Position numbers and translations under genes: made by a program
Source of the DNA: Thalassobellus sediminis
GTDB lineage: Bacteria; Bacteroidota; Bacteroidia; Flavobacteriales; Flavobacteriaceae
Reading direction: 5' to 3'
Length of the DNA stretch: 64,000 bases
NCBI RefSeq assembly: GCF_044386045.1
Contig: NZ_JBISCD010000040.1
Coordinates: forward strand, 1,922,001-1,986,000
Notes under the pieces: model-generated
What the model was told of the DNA's origin: nothing
What the model saw: the letters and a program-made list of their open reading frames with translations, nothing else
Databases searched by the model: none
Part shown: in pieces, positions 8,410 through 16,705 of the stretch
How positions within the stretch are numbered: the first letter of the stretch is position 1
Layout: each line of letters begins with the position of its first letter

Positions 8410-9417
8410 ATGTATAATTCAAAAATAATAGGTTTAGGTAAATACGTTCCAGAGAATGTGGTGACTAATGACGATTTGTCTAAAATGATGGATACCAATG
8501 ATACATGGATTCAAGAACGTACAGGAATAAAAGAACGTAGATGGATTAAAGAAGGTACTGATGATACGTCAGCTACTATGGGAGCAAAGGCTGCTAGAAT
8601 TGCCATTGAGCGTTCAGGATTAACTAAAGATGATATTGATTTTATTGTATTTGCAACCTTAAGTCCTGATTATTATTTCCCTGGTTGTGGTGTGCAAATT
8701 CAGGATTTGTTAGACATGAAAACCGTTGGAGCTCTAGATGTTAGAAACCAGTGTTCGGGTTTTGTATACGCCATTTCTGTAGCAGACCAGTTTATAAAAA
8801 CGGGGATGTATAAAAATATTTTGGTTATAGGAGCAGAATATCATAGCAATGGATTGGATAAATCAACTCGCGGACGTGGAGTAACCGTTATTTTTGGTGA
8901 TGGAGCAGGGGCTTGTGTGCTTTCTAGAGAAGAAGATAATACAAAAGGTATTTTATCTACGCATTTGCATAGTGAAGGTAAATATGCCGATAAATTAATT
9001 GTTGAATCGCCTAGCATTGCGCATTGGGTACCCGAAATTATGGAGTCTGAAGAAGAAGATTTGTCATACTTCCCATATATGGATGGAACCTTTGTGTTTA
9101 AACATGCGGTGGTGCGTTTTAGTGAAGTGATTATGGAAGGTCTAATGAAAAATGGTTTACAAAAAGAGGATATTGATATGTTAATTCCGCATCAGGCCAA
9201 CTTGCGTATCGCTCAATTTATTCAGAAAAAATTCGGATTGCAAGACAATCAGGTGTTTAATAATATTATGAAGTATGGTAATACAACTGCGGCATCTGTA
9301 ATAATTGCTTTAACCGAAGCTTGGGAGGAAGGTAAAATAAAAGAAGGCGATAACGTAGTGTTAGCTGCTTTTGGTAGTGGTTTTACTTGGGCTAGTGCAA
9401 TAATTAAGTGGGCATAG
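8410..9417 (+). CDS. 3-oxoacyl-ACP synthase III family protein (FabH-like)
   Basis: The protein has 335 residues, typical for KAS III. The catalytic triad can be read: C115 in VRNQCSGF, H261 in PHQANLRI, and N291 in YGNTTAAS. The N-terminal IIGLGKYVPENVVTN and WIQERTGIKERR are also characteristic. KAS III enzymes condense an acyl-CoA primer with malonyl-ACP to begin fatty acid synthesis in the cytosol. This is a FabH-like paralogue that could instead serve a specialised lipid pathway; no partner genes are adjacent. The start is the ATG at 8410; a TTG at 8386 would add eight residues not seen in the family. It is monocistronic. Confidence 0.88.
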   Translation: MYNSKIIGLGKYVPENVVTNDDLSKMMDTNDTWIQERTGIKERRWIKEGTDDTSATMGAKAARIAIERSGLTKDDIDFIVFATLSPDYYFPGCGVQIQDLLDMKTVGALDVRNQCSGFVYAISVADQFIKTGMYKNILVIGAEYHSNGLDKSTRGRGVTVIFGDGAGACVLSREEDNTKGILSTHLHSEGKYADKLIVESPSIAHWVPEIMESEEEDLSYFPYMDGTFVFKHAVVRFSEVIMEGLMKNGLQKEDIDMLIPHQANLRIAQFIQKKFGLQDNQVFNNIMKYGNTTAASVIIALTEAWEEGKIKEGDNVVLAAFGSGFTWASAIIKWA

Positions 9418-9433
9418 AAACTTAATTTTTTTT

Positions 9434-9534
9434 GGCGTTACCTTTATCCTGAATTTAGTTCAGTATAATGGTCGGGCTTTCCGCTACAATCTTTTGCGAA
9501 AAGTAAAAGGATTTTCACTGTAATCCCTAACGCA
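9434..9534 (+). repeat. dispersed repeat family 1, copy A
   Basis: About 101 bp, opening GGCGTTACC and closing TAATCCCTAACGC, with the internal block GGTCGGGCTTTCCGCTA. The ends are inverted (GCGTTA...TAACGC). Related copies lie at 18954-19062 (inverted), 22109-22189 and 34185-34336. Copy A shares a 25 bp identical block with the copy at 18954, starting TACCTTTATCC. Confidence 0.75.
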
Positions 9535-9596
9535 TTATCAGCTAAAGTGATAGGCTTAAATTAAGGTAAAATATATTTTTTAACGAGTTAACAAAC

Positions 9597-9629
9597 AAAA
9601 AACCAGAAACTTTAAAGTTTCTGGTTTTT
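9597..9629. terminator. strong hairpin, terminator-like (bidirectional)
   Basis: A perfect stem of AAAACCAGAAACT with AGTTTCTGGTTTT around a three-base loop, followed by T runs on both strands. It is probably the terminator of the KAS III gene. Confidence 0.75.
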
Positions 9630-9753
9630 CTAGCTATTAACCAACCCTTCAAATAACACTATTACTAGCGCAATGAATCTTAGTATATTACGTGTAAATC
9701 TGTTTAATATTGCATAGATTTTAATGTTTAACTTATTTTAACATTGTAAAAGC

Positions 9754-9787
9754 AAAGAACTCGAAATATAATATCCCGAGTTCTTTT
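9754..9787. terminator. hairpin, terminator-like
   Basis: AAAGAACTCG pairs with CGAGTTCTTT around a 13 base loop and is followed by a short T run. No adjacent gene explains it. Confidence 0.5.
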
Positions 9788-9934
9788 AAATAATACATAC
9801 CATATTTTACGAATTTAAACTTTGAAGGTGACTAACTCTTAAATAATTATATCGTTTTTGTAGATAGTATACTTATATATAACGTGCAAAATTATTAATT
9901 ATTGTGTTATGTGTAAAAAAATATAGTAAAAAAG

Positions 9935-9962
9935 AAACCCATGGTTTTTAAATCATGGGTTA
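9935..9962. terminator. hairpin, terminator-like
   Basis: AACCCATG pairs with CATGGGTT around a ten-base loop, preceded by an A run. No gene ends next to it. Confidence 0.45.
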
Positions 9963-10176
9963 TGTTGCTTTTAATTTTTTTCTATAAGGATCACTTAACT
10001 TGCCATAGTAAAATTAACTTTTGTTAGAGTGACTAATTCAAATAAAGATAAAATTTGTTATGGAAGTTATTCGCAAGATAGCCATTTTCTTTTTGTTAAT
10101 TCAATTGTTTGAAATTAAACATTTGTTATTCAGTTTAATACACTGGGTGCTTTAGTGGTTTTACTGATATAAAAGC

Positions 10177-10207
10177 AAAAACCCAAAGTCAAAAACTTTG
10201 GGTTTTC
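10177..10207 (-). terminator. intrinsic terminator after the outer-membrane receptor gene
   Basis: AAAACCCAAAGT pairs perfectly with ACTTTGGGTTTT around a five-base loop. It lies about 65 bp past the stop of the minus-strand gene at 10270. Confidence 0.75.
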
Positions 10208-10269
10208 TTATTCAATAACCAAACATAAACACTAACCATCAACTATTATGTTGGTTATTAAAATCTGAT

Positions 10270-12735
10270 TTACATAAATCCGCCTCCAGATTTTGTGTTA
10301 TTATCTCGTTTTTTACGTTTTTTAGCACTGTATTTTCCGCCACCAAATCTGTAATTTAAACCAACATTCCAAGTGTTGCTTTCCCAATTAAAAGCACCTG
10401 TTTGAGGGAATGGTTTGGAGCCGTTAAATGCGAATTCCATAGTGTTAAAAATATCATTATAGTTAAAGCTAAATGTGCCTCTCCCTTGAGCAAATCCAAC
10501 TCTAGCTCCTAAATTAACGAAGTACATAGGCTCTCTATCTAATTGTAAGGATTTATTTTTTCCTCTATAAAAACCAAATGCAGTAAGGGAAACCGTTTTG
10601 TTTAATTTAAAGTTATTAAACATTCTAAAATTCCATGCAACATTATCTATTTCAGTAACTTTAGTCTCAATATCGTTTATGGTTGCTGTTTCAATAGGGG
10701 CTGTTAAGTTTTCAGCAATACCTTTGCTAACTTGAGAGAACAAATCGAAACTAGAGTTGATACTCCACCATTTAGTTGGTCTGTAATTTGAAGATAATTC
10801 AAAACCATATGCATCAGTATTGCCAAAATTGTCATTTGTTAAAATAATGCGACCAGAATTAACATCGCTTCTATCAATAAAAAGCGCTCTATTAATATCA
10901 TCGTTTATTATTCTGTAGAACACACCGCCAGTTACTGTTCCTTTTCTATTATTAAGCGTTCGTGTATAATTTACTTCAATAGAATTGGTGAATTGAGGTG
11001 TTAAATTGATGTTGCCGTATTGAGAAATTAAAGGCGTACTCCATTCTTTAATAGGATTTACTTGACCAATACCAGGGCGATCTACACGACGACTATAACT
11101 TAATTGATAAGAATTTTTATCTGAAGCAGAATATGTTATAAATGCCGATGGATATACTTCAAAGTAATCATTTTTAAAACTTTCAGTACTTGACGCTTCA
11201 GATGATAAAGCAAAAGCATCTTCTTTCACATTTTCAGCACGCACACCTATTTGTGTGGTCCATTTGTCAAATTTTTTACTATATGTTGCGTATGCAGAAT
11301 AAATGTCTCGAGTGTAATCAAAATTAGTATTTGGTGTTGGTCTTAAAACACCTTCACTATTTAAGGTTTCTCCAGTAGATGAATAGAGTATGTCTGAATT
11401 AAATAAACGTGCTTGTAAGCCTAATTCTAGTTTTGTATTTTCAGATAATGGGTTAACATAATCTAAGTTTACAGTGGTGCTTTTTCTGTCGGTATTATTA
11501 AAATCTTTATAATTATCTTCAGGTTTAAATTTATATGTAAAATCAACAGGTCTGTCATCTTCAAAAACATTATAATCTACTTCTAATTCTATGTTATGAC
11601 CATCTTTTGTAAAATCATGCTTATAATCAAAATTATATTGAGATGAGTTATTCTTGCTTTTTGCAGCAAAGATTTGATTTTGGTTAAGAGACAAATTGTT
11701 ATAAAAGAAAACATCTGTGACACCAGTTGTGCCATTTTCAGAATTATTTTGAGTCGTGAAAACTGAAATGGTGTTTTTATCATTTAAATAATAGTCTACA
11801 CCAATTTTATATAGATTAGAATTTCTTTTATCTAAAAATTTTAAAAATTGCTCCGAGTTATTTTCAGATCTAAAAATATTTCCATGATTTCTGTTTTTAG
11901 AAATGTTATTACTATAACTTCCATAAAAATTAAATTTCCCATTACGATAATTCATATCTAAAGAACTATTGAATTTGGCTTCTATTTCATGAGTTAAACT
12001 AATATTAACCGTTCCATTAAAACCAACCATGGTGTTTTTGTGAAGTACAATATTAATAAGGCCACTCATACCTTCTGGGTTGTATTTTGCAGAAGGATTT
12101 GTAATTAATTCTATAGATTTTATAGCTGTAGATGGAATTTGTTTTAATAATTGTGCAGTAGGAATGTTTGATAATTTACCATCTACCATAACACGAACAT
12201 TTTGGTTTCCGCGTAAGCTTATATCTCCAGTTTGGGCATCAACACTAACAGATGGTATGCCAATCATTAATTCTGAGGCTGTACCTGTAGCCGCCAAGTC
12301 TTTACCAATAGTAATAACTTTTCTGTCTACTTTTTGTTGAATTGTTGAGGTTTCGGCAATTACAGTAACGGCATCTAAACCTTCAGCTTCTTCTTCTAGA
12401 TAAATATTACCAAGGCTTACTTTATAATTACCTTTGCCTATTGTAATATTCTTGTCAACAGATTTGTATCCAATGTATTGAATGCTTAAAGTTATATTTC
12501 CTTCAGCTATTTTTTCAATTTCAAAAGTACCATCTTCTAAAGTAATGCCACCAGTAAGAATGTTTCCGGTAGTGTTTTTAATAATAACGTTTACATAAGG
12601 TAAGGGTTGTTTTAATGTAGCGTCTAATACTTTACCTGTAATAGAACCAGTTTTGTCAGCATTTGTTTCGGGATCTGTGTGTGCATTTGTAGATATTGCA
12701 AATAATATGCAACACATAATAATAAATTGTTTCAT
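10270..12735 (-). CDS. outer membrane beta-barrel protein (TonB-dependent receptor type)
   Basis: The protein has 821 residues. A signal peptide (MKQFIIMCCILFAISTNA) is followed by a carboxypeptidase-regulatory-like domain at about 30-115 (GSITGKVLDATLKQPLPYVN, then YIGYKSVDKNI), a plug-like domain at about 125-235 (KVDRKVITIGKDL, DISLRGNQNVRVMVDGK, IELITNPSAKYNPEG), and a long beta-barrel with many alternating aromatic strands, ending in FGGGKYSAKKRKKRDNN. Such proteins sit in the outer membrane and take up ligands with TonB energy, or act as outer-membrane barrels of uncertain cargo. No SusD-like partner is adjacent, so a polysaccharide-utilisation role is not supported. Very basic residues after the last strand are common in this subgroup. 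Confidence 0.88.
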   Translation of the reverse strand: MKQFIIMCCILFAISTNAHTDPETNADKTGSITGKVLDATLKQPLPYVNVIIKNTTGNILTGGITLEDGTFEIEKIAEGNITLSIQYIGYKSVDKNITIGKGNYKVSLGNIYLEEEAEGLDAVTVIAETSTIQQKVDRKVITIGKDLAATGTASELMIGIPSVSVDAQTGDISLRGNQNVRVMVDGKLSNIPTAQLLKQIPSTAIKSIELITNPSAKYNPEGMSGLINIVLHKNTMVGFNGTVNISLTHEIEAKFNSSLDMNYRNGKFNFYGSYSNNISKNRNHGNIFRSENNSEQFLKFLDKRNSNLYKIGVDYYLNDKNTISVFTTQNNSENGTTGVTDVFFYNNLSLNQNQIFAAKSKNNSSQYNFDYKHDFTKDGHNIELEVDYNVFEDDRPVDFTYKFKPEDNYKDFNNTDRKSTTVNLDYVNPLSENTKLELGLQARLFNSDILYSSTGETLNSEGVLRPTPNTNFDYTRDIYSAYATYSKKFDKWTTQIGVRAENVKEDAFALSSEASSTESFKNDYFEVYPSAFITYSASDKNSYQLSYSRRVDRPGIGQVNPIKEWSTPLISQYGNINLTPQFTNSIEVNYTRTLNNRKGTVTGGVFYRIINDDINRALFIDRSDVNSGRIILTNDNFGNTDAYGFELSSNYRPTKWWSINSSFDLFSQVSKGIAENLTAPIETATINDIETKVTEIDNVAWNFRMFNNFKLNKTVSLTAFGFYRGKNKSLQLDREPMYFVNLGARVGFAQGRGTFSFNYNDIFNTMEFAFNGSKPFPQTGAFNWESNTWNVGLNYRFGGGKYSAKKRKKRDNNTKSGGGFM

Positions 12736-12917
12736 TTTGATTGATTATTTTTTGATTGATGATTAATTATAGGATAGACGTTTAATATTTGATTCTGTTA
12801 CTTTAAATTTTTATATTAACATTTTTTTAACATCATAAAGGGTTTGAAAATAAATCACGAGTTTGTAATACATTGATTAATATTGTTTTACGAGTTAATA
12901 GTGAGTAATGGATACAT

Positions 12918-13280
12918 ATGAATAAAAAAACATTGGTGCTTGGAGTATCATTAAAAAGCAATAGATATTCTAATTATGCAGTACAAAGATTAGTTGCTAA
13001 TAATTTTGATGTTGTTGCTTTTGGAATGAAAAAAGGGACTGTTGAAGGTGTAACTATTGATACTGAATTAGTGCCTTATAAAAATATAGATACTGTTACT
13101 TTGTATCTTAATGCAAAGCGGCAAGTAGATTATTATGACTATGTGGTATCATTAAAACCTAAGCGTGTTATTTTTAACCCAGGAACTGAAAACCCTGAGT
13201 TTTATAATATTTTAAAAGAAAACAATATTGTTTTTGAAGCTGCTTGTACTTTAGTTTTACTTGGTACGAATCAGTATTAA
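12918..13280 (+). CDS. CoA-binding protein (CoA_binding_2 / YccU type)
   Basis: The protein has 120 residues, a single Rossmann-like domain. It starts with KKTLVLGVSLKSNRYSNYAV, the nucleotide-binding loop of this family, has VVAFGMKKGTVEGV after the second strand, and ends with RVIFNPGTENPEFYNIL and FEAACTLVLL. The family binds CoA in the cytosol, but its role is unknown. The last 24 bp overlap the end of the sodium:solute symporter gene on the opposite strand, so the two genes converge tail to tail with shared 3' ends. Confidence 0.85.
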   Translation: MNKKTLVLGVSLKSNRYSNYAVQRLVANNFDVVAFGMKKGTVEGVTIDTELVPYKNIDTVTLYLNAKRQVDYYDYVVSLKPKRVIFNPGTENPEFYNILKENNIVFEAACTLVLLGTNQY

Positions 13281-14714
13281 GCCTAGAAATGTTATTAGGC
13301 CATTAATAATTAAAAGTTCGTATCCAATAACGTAACCTCCAATTTGTTCTGCTGGTATTTTTCCAATTATATAAGAAAATATTACAGATATAAGTGTAAT
13401 AAGCCAAGCATATTTGTCAGTAATTTTGAATTTTGTAAATATTCCAAACGCAAATAAACCTAGTATTGGTCCATAGGTATAACCTGCAACTTTTAAAAGA
13501 TTATCAATAACATTACTGTCTAAAATATATTTAAAGGCAACAATAACAACTATGAGAATTAGACTCATTAAAATATGAACACGTTTTCGTAAACCTTTTT
13601 GTTTTGATTTATCAATTTTTTCAATACCTAAAAAGTCGATGCAAAAAGAAGTAGTTAATGATGTTAGTGCACTGTCAGCACTACTGTAAGCTGCAGCAAT
13701 TAACCCGAGTAAAAACACGACTGCTAAAGAAATACTTAAACCTCCATTAAGAGCTATTTCTGGAAATAATAAATCAGTTTTTATTTTACCATCAAGTAAT
13801 GGTGTAGCTATGTTAAAGCGGTTTGCATAAATAAAAAGAAGTGCGCCTAGAAGTAAGAAAATAAAATTTACAACAACCAAAACCAAGCTAAAAGATATCA
13901 TGTTCTTTTGGGCATCTTTAAGCGTTTTACATGTAAGGTTTTTTTGCATCATATCTTGGTCTAAACCAGTCATACAGATCGCAATAAACATACCTCCTAA
14001 AAATGATTTTATAAGGTGATTTTTTGCTAAAAGAGAATCTGTAAAAAAGGTTTTATTGTATTTGCTTAATTCATCTGAAGCTAAAAATTCAGAAAAACTC
14101 CAACCTAATTTGTCTGTAATTAAAAAGATGGCAATAATTACAGCTACTAACATAAATAGGGTTTGAAGCGTATCGGTCCATATAATGGTTTTAATACCTC
14201 CTTTATAAGTGTATAGCCAAATCAATAAAATAGAAATAGTTACTGTTGCCCAAAATGGAAAATGAAAAGCTTCAAATACAAATTTTTGCAAAACAATGGC
14301 TACCAAGTAAAGCCTAAACGAAGCGCCTAAAACTCTAGATATAAAGAAGAAAAAAGCACCAGTTTTATAACTCACAACACCAAAGCGTTGCTCTAAATAT
14401 TGATAAATTGATGTTACATTAAGTTTGTAGTAAATAGGGAGTAATACGTAGGCGATAACAAAATACCCTGCTAAATACCCAAATACAACTTGCATATAAC
14501 TAAATTGTGATGCTTCTACCCAGCCAGGAATCGATATAAATGTAACTCCAGATAATGAAGCGCCTATCATTCCAAAAGCAACTAAATACCATGGTGCCGA
14601 TTTGTTTGCTTTAAAAAAAGCGTCGTTAGAATCTTCTTTTCCTGTGAAATAGGATATTAAAATTAAAACGACAAAATAGGCCGCTATTAATAATAGAATT
14701 TGTGTTGCAGTCAT
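13257..14714 (-). CDS. sodium:solute symporter
   Basis: The protein has 485 residues with about 13 hydrophobic segments, the size and layout of the sodium/solute symporter (SSS) family. The N-terminal region shows GMIGASLSGVTFISIPGWV and later IIWTDTLQTLFMLVAV and GLIAAAYSSADSALTSL, which correspond to the conserved sodium-site helices (the SADSALTS stretch carries the serines that bind Na+). It imports a small solute with sodium across the inner membrane; the substrate could be a sugar, an amino acid or an organic acid and cannot be told. Its stop overlaps the CoA-binding gene by 24 bp. Confidence 0.9.
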   Translation of the reverse strand: MTATQILLLIAAYFVVLILISYFTGKEDSNDAFFKANKSAPWYLVAFGMIGASLSGVTFISIPGWVEASQFSYMQVVFGYLAGYFVIAYVLLPIYYKLNVTSIYQYLEQRFGVVSYKTGAFFFFISRVLGASFRLYLVAIVLQKFVFEAFHFPFWATVTISILLIWLYTYKGGIKTIIWTDTLQTLFMLVAVIIAIFLITDKLGWSFSEFLASDELSKYNKTFFTDSLLAKNHLIKSFLGGMFIAICMTGLDQDMMQKNLTCKTLKDAQKNMISFSLVLVVVNFIFLLLGALLFIYANRFNIATPLLDGKIKTDLLFPEIALNGGLSISLAVVFLLGLIAAAYSSADSALTSLTTSFCIDFLGIEKIDKSKQKGLRKRVHILMSLILIVVIVAFKYILDSNVIDNLLKVAGYTYGPILGLFAFGIFTKFKITDKYAWLITLISVIFSYIIGKIPAEQIGGYVIGYELLIINGLITFLGLILIRTK

Positions 14715-14825
14715 AAAACCAATTTTTTCAAGTTTTCAAATTACAAATATTAAATTTCAAAATCCAAACGCATGAGCTGTTATTTAAAAGAGTTTGTTAA
14801 ATTAGTTAAATTCAAGTCTAAATAT

Positions 14826-14833
14826 TAATTTCG
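14826..14833 (+). promoter_or_regulatory. -7-like element (TAATTTCG) directly before recR
   Basis: TAATTTCG differs from TAnnTTTG at one base and ends only five bases before the recR ATG. If it is used, transcription would begin at or within a base or two of the start codon. Confidence 0.4.
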
Positions 14834-14838
14834 CACCC

Positions 14839-15456
14839 ATGGAATTTTCGTCAAAATTACTAGAGCGTGCCGTAAACGAAATGTCTCAATTACCAGGTAT
14901 TGGTAAACGTACGGCATTGCGTTTGGTGTTGCATATGCTTAGGCAACCCAAAGAGCAAACACTTGCTTTGGCTGAAGCACTGCAAACAATGCGTAATGAT
15001 GTGAAATTTTGTAAATCTTGCCATAATATTAGCGATACCGAGCTTTGTGAAATTTGTTCTAGCCCAAATAGAAAAGAAGACATTATTTGTGTGGTAGAAG
15101 ATGTTAGAGACGTAATGGCTATAGAAAACACAAGTTCATTTAAAGGTTTGTATCATGTATTAGGAGGTAAAATTTCGCCTATGGATGGTATAGGGCCTCA
15201 TGATTTAAATATAGAATCTTTGATAAATAAAGTTAGAGATGGTAAAATTAAAGAGTTGGTTTTTGCATTAAGTTCTACTATGGAAGGAGATACTACAAAC
15301 TTTTATATTTATAAACAAATTCAAGATTATAAAGTTTTTACATCAACAATTGCTAGAGGGATCTCGGTTGGCGATGAGTTAGAATATGCCGATGAAATAA
15401 CTTTAGGAAGAAGTATATTAAATAGAATTCCGTTCGAATCTTCATTAAAACTTTAG
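14839..15456 (+). CDS. recR: recombination mediator protein RecR
   Basis: The protein has 205 residues, the normal RecR length. It has the N-terminal helix-hairpin-helix region with LPGIGKRTALRL at about 18-29, the C4 zinc motif at C58, C61, C70 and C73 (CKSCHNIS...CEIC), and a Toprim domain with VVEDVRDVMAIE and the conserved ALSSTMEGDTTN. With RecO and RecF it loads RecA on gapped single-stranded DNA during repair. The ATG follows a -7-like box at extremely short distance, so the mRNA may be leaderless. The next gene is a glycosyltransferase 72 bp downstream on the same strand. Confidence 0.97.
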   Translation: MEFSSKLLERAVNEMSQLPGIGKRTALRLVLHMLRQPKEQTLALAEALQTMRNDVKFCKSCHNISDTELCEICSSPNRKEDIICVVEDVRDVMAIENTSSFKGLYHVLGGKISPMDGIGPHDLNIESLINKVRDGKIKELVFALSSTMEGDTTNFYIYKQIQDYKVFTSTIARGISVGDELEYADEITLGRSILNRIPFESSLKL

Positions 15457-15528
15457 AAGGAATATAATATTTAATTTTAAAAAGCGTTTAGCTACCACAA
15501 AACCACCAACTAAATTATATTAGTATTC

Positions 15529-16629
15529 TTGAAACTCTCTGTCATTATTTTAAATTATAACGTTTGTCACTTTTTAGAACTTTGTTTAAAAAGTGTTGAA
15601 AAAGCTATTTCAAACATTGATGCAGAAATTATTGTTGTAGATAATAATTCTAAAGATTTTAGTTGTGAGATGGTTAAAAAGTTGTTTCCAGAAGTTAATC
15701 TTATTGAAAATAAAGAGAATTTAGGTTTTTCAAAAGGGAACAATATTGGTGTTTTACAAGCAAAAGGAGAGTATTTGTGTATTCTGAATCCGGATACAGT
15801 CGTTGCAGAAGATACTTTTGATGCATTATTGAAGTTTTCAGAAAGTAAAGATAATTTAGGTGTCATAGGTTGTAAGTTGATAAACGGAGGCGGTTTGTTT
15901 TTGCCAGAAAGTAAACGAAACATACCCACAGTAAATGTCGCATTCAAAAAAATATTAGGTTTTTCTAATAAGTATTATGCAAATCATGTATCTAAAAACG
16001 AAAATGGAGCAGTAGATATTTTGGTAGGTGCATTTATGTTCCTTGAAAAGGAAGTTTACGATCAGGTTGGAGGTTTTGACGAGGATTATTTTATGTATGG
16101 GGAGGATATAGACTTGTCTTTTAAGGTTTTAAAAACAGGTTATAAGAACTATTACTTTGGTGAGTCTAAGATTATTCATTTTAAAGGAGAAAGCACATTA
16201 AAGGATCGTTATTATGCACGTCGCTTTTTTGGTGCTATGAAAATATTCTATAAGAAGCATTTTAAAAAAAACATACTATTTGATATGTTTGTTTGGTTAG
16301 GTATCGAGTTAGCTCATACTTTTAGACACATAAAAAAAGCTAAGACTAAAAATATTTCCGAATATGTTTTTATTTCTAATAAAGAAAATAAAAAATTAGA
16401 ATCTTTCCTCTCTAAAAAACTGATTTTAAAATCCGATATAAAATATGTTAAGCCAAATTCTGAAATTATATTTGATGCTAACGTGTTAACTTATAGAGAG
16501 ATAATTAATGTGATAAGCAAGCATAATGTAGATGAAGGATTAACATATAAGATATTACCTAATGGATCTAATTTTATTATAGGTAGTGATAACGGATTTG
16601 GAAAAGGGGAAATAAAAGAGTTTTCATAG
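15529..16629 (+). CDS. glycosyltransferase family 2 (rhamnosyltransferase-like)
   Basis: The protein has 366 residues, beginning with a TTG codon (MKLSVIILNYNV). The GT2 marks are VDNNSKD (about 37-43), NLGFSKGNNIG (the typical acceptor loop of rhamnosyltransferase-like GT2 enzymes), LNPDT as the DxD-equivalent, and GGFDEDYFMYGEDIDLSFK near 180. About the last 120 residues after the catalytic domain are a family-specific extension. It transfers an activated sugar onto a glycan or lipid acceptor at the inner face of the membrane. It is about 22 kb from the polysaccharide locus and not part of it. No ATG is available near this position in frame, so TTG is the best start. Confidence 0.85.
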   Translation: MKLSVIILNYNVCHFLELCLKSVEKAISNIDAEIIVVDNNSKDFSCEMVKKLFPEVNLIENKENLGFSKGNNIGVLQAKGEYLCILNPDTVVAEDTFDALLKFSESKDNLGVIGCKLINGGGLFLPESKRNIPTVNVAFKKILGFSNKYYANHVSKNENGAVDILVGAFMFLEKEVYDQVGGFDEDYFMYGEDIDLSFKVLKTGYKNYYFGESKIIHFKGESTLKDRYYARRFFGAMKIFYKKHFKKNILFDMFVWLGIELAHTFRHIKKAKTKNISEYVFISNKENKKLESFLSKKLILKSDIKYVKPNSEIIFDANVLTYREIINVISKHNVDEGLTYKILPNGSNFIIGSDNGFGKGEIKEFS

Positions 16630-16639
16630 ATAAAACACA

Positions 16640-16668
16640 TTGATAGCAATGTTTTTTTGTTAATTTTG
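16640..16668 (+). promoter_or_regulatory. flavobacterial promoter before the E2 gene
   Basis: TTG at 16640-16642, an 18 bp spacer, and TAATTTTG at 16661-16668 match the -33/-7 consensus. The ATG follows at 16706. Confidence 0.6.
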
Positions 16669-16705
16669 CAAAATAAAATTAAAAAACAAAGATTACCTTA
16701 TCTAT

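Larger units (their letters stand above)
9535..10269. other. gene-free intergenic region with four strong hairpins
   Basis: No credible coding region is visible on either strand between the KAS III gene and the outer-membrane receptor. The stretch holds four well-formed hairpins, each flanked by A and T runs, spaced roughly 160-230 bp apart (annotated individually). The one next to 10270 is the expected terminator of the receptor gene. The others could terminate small untranslated transcripts. The sequence between them is AT-rich and has no recognisable RNA family. Confidence 0.5.

Noticed and set aside
9434..9534. The ends of the repeat family resemble integron attC core sites (GTTA...TAAC)
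   Set aside because: The bases next to GTT and AAC do not fit the core-site pattern (RYYYAAC/GTTRRRY) and no integrase is near.
15567..15947. Long frame on the minus strand inside the glycosyltransferase gene
   Set aside because: A shadow of the real gene: no family features, and the GT2 motifs read cleanly on the + strand.
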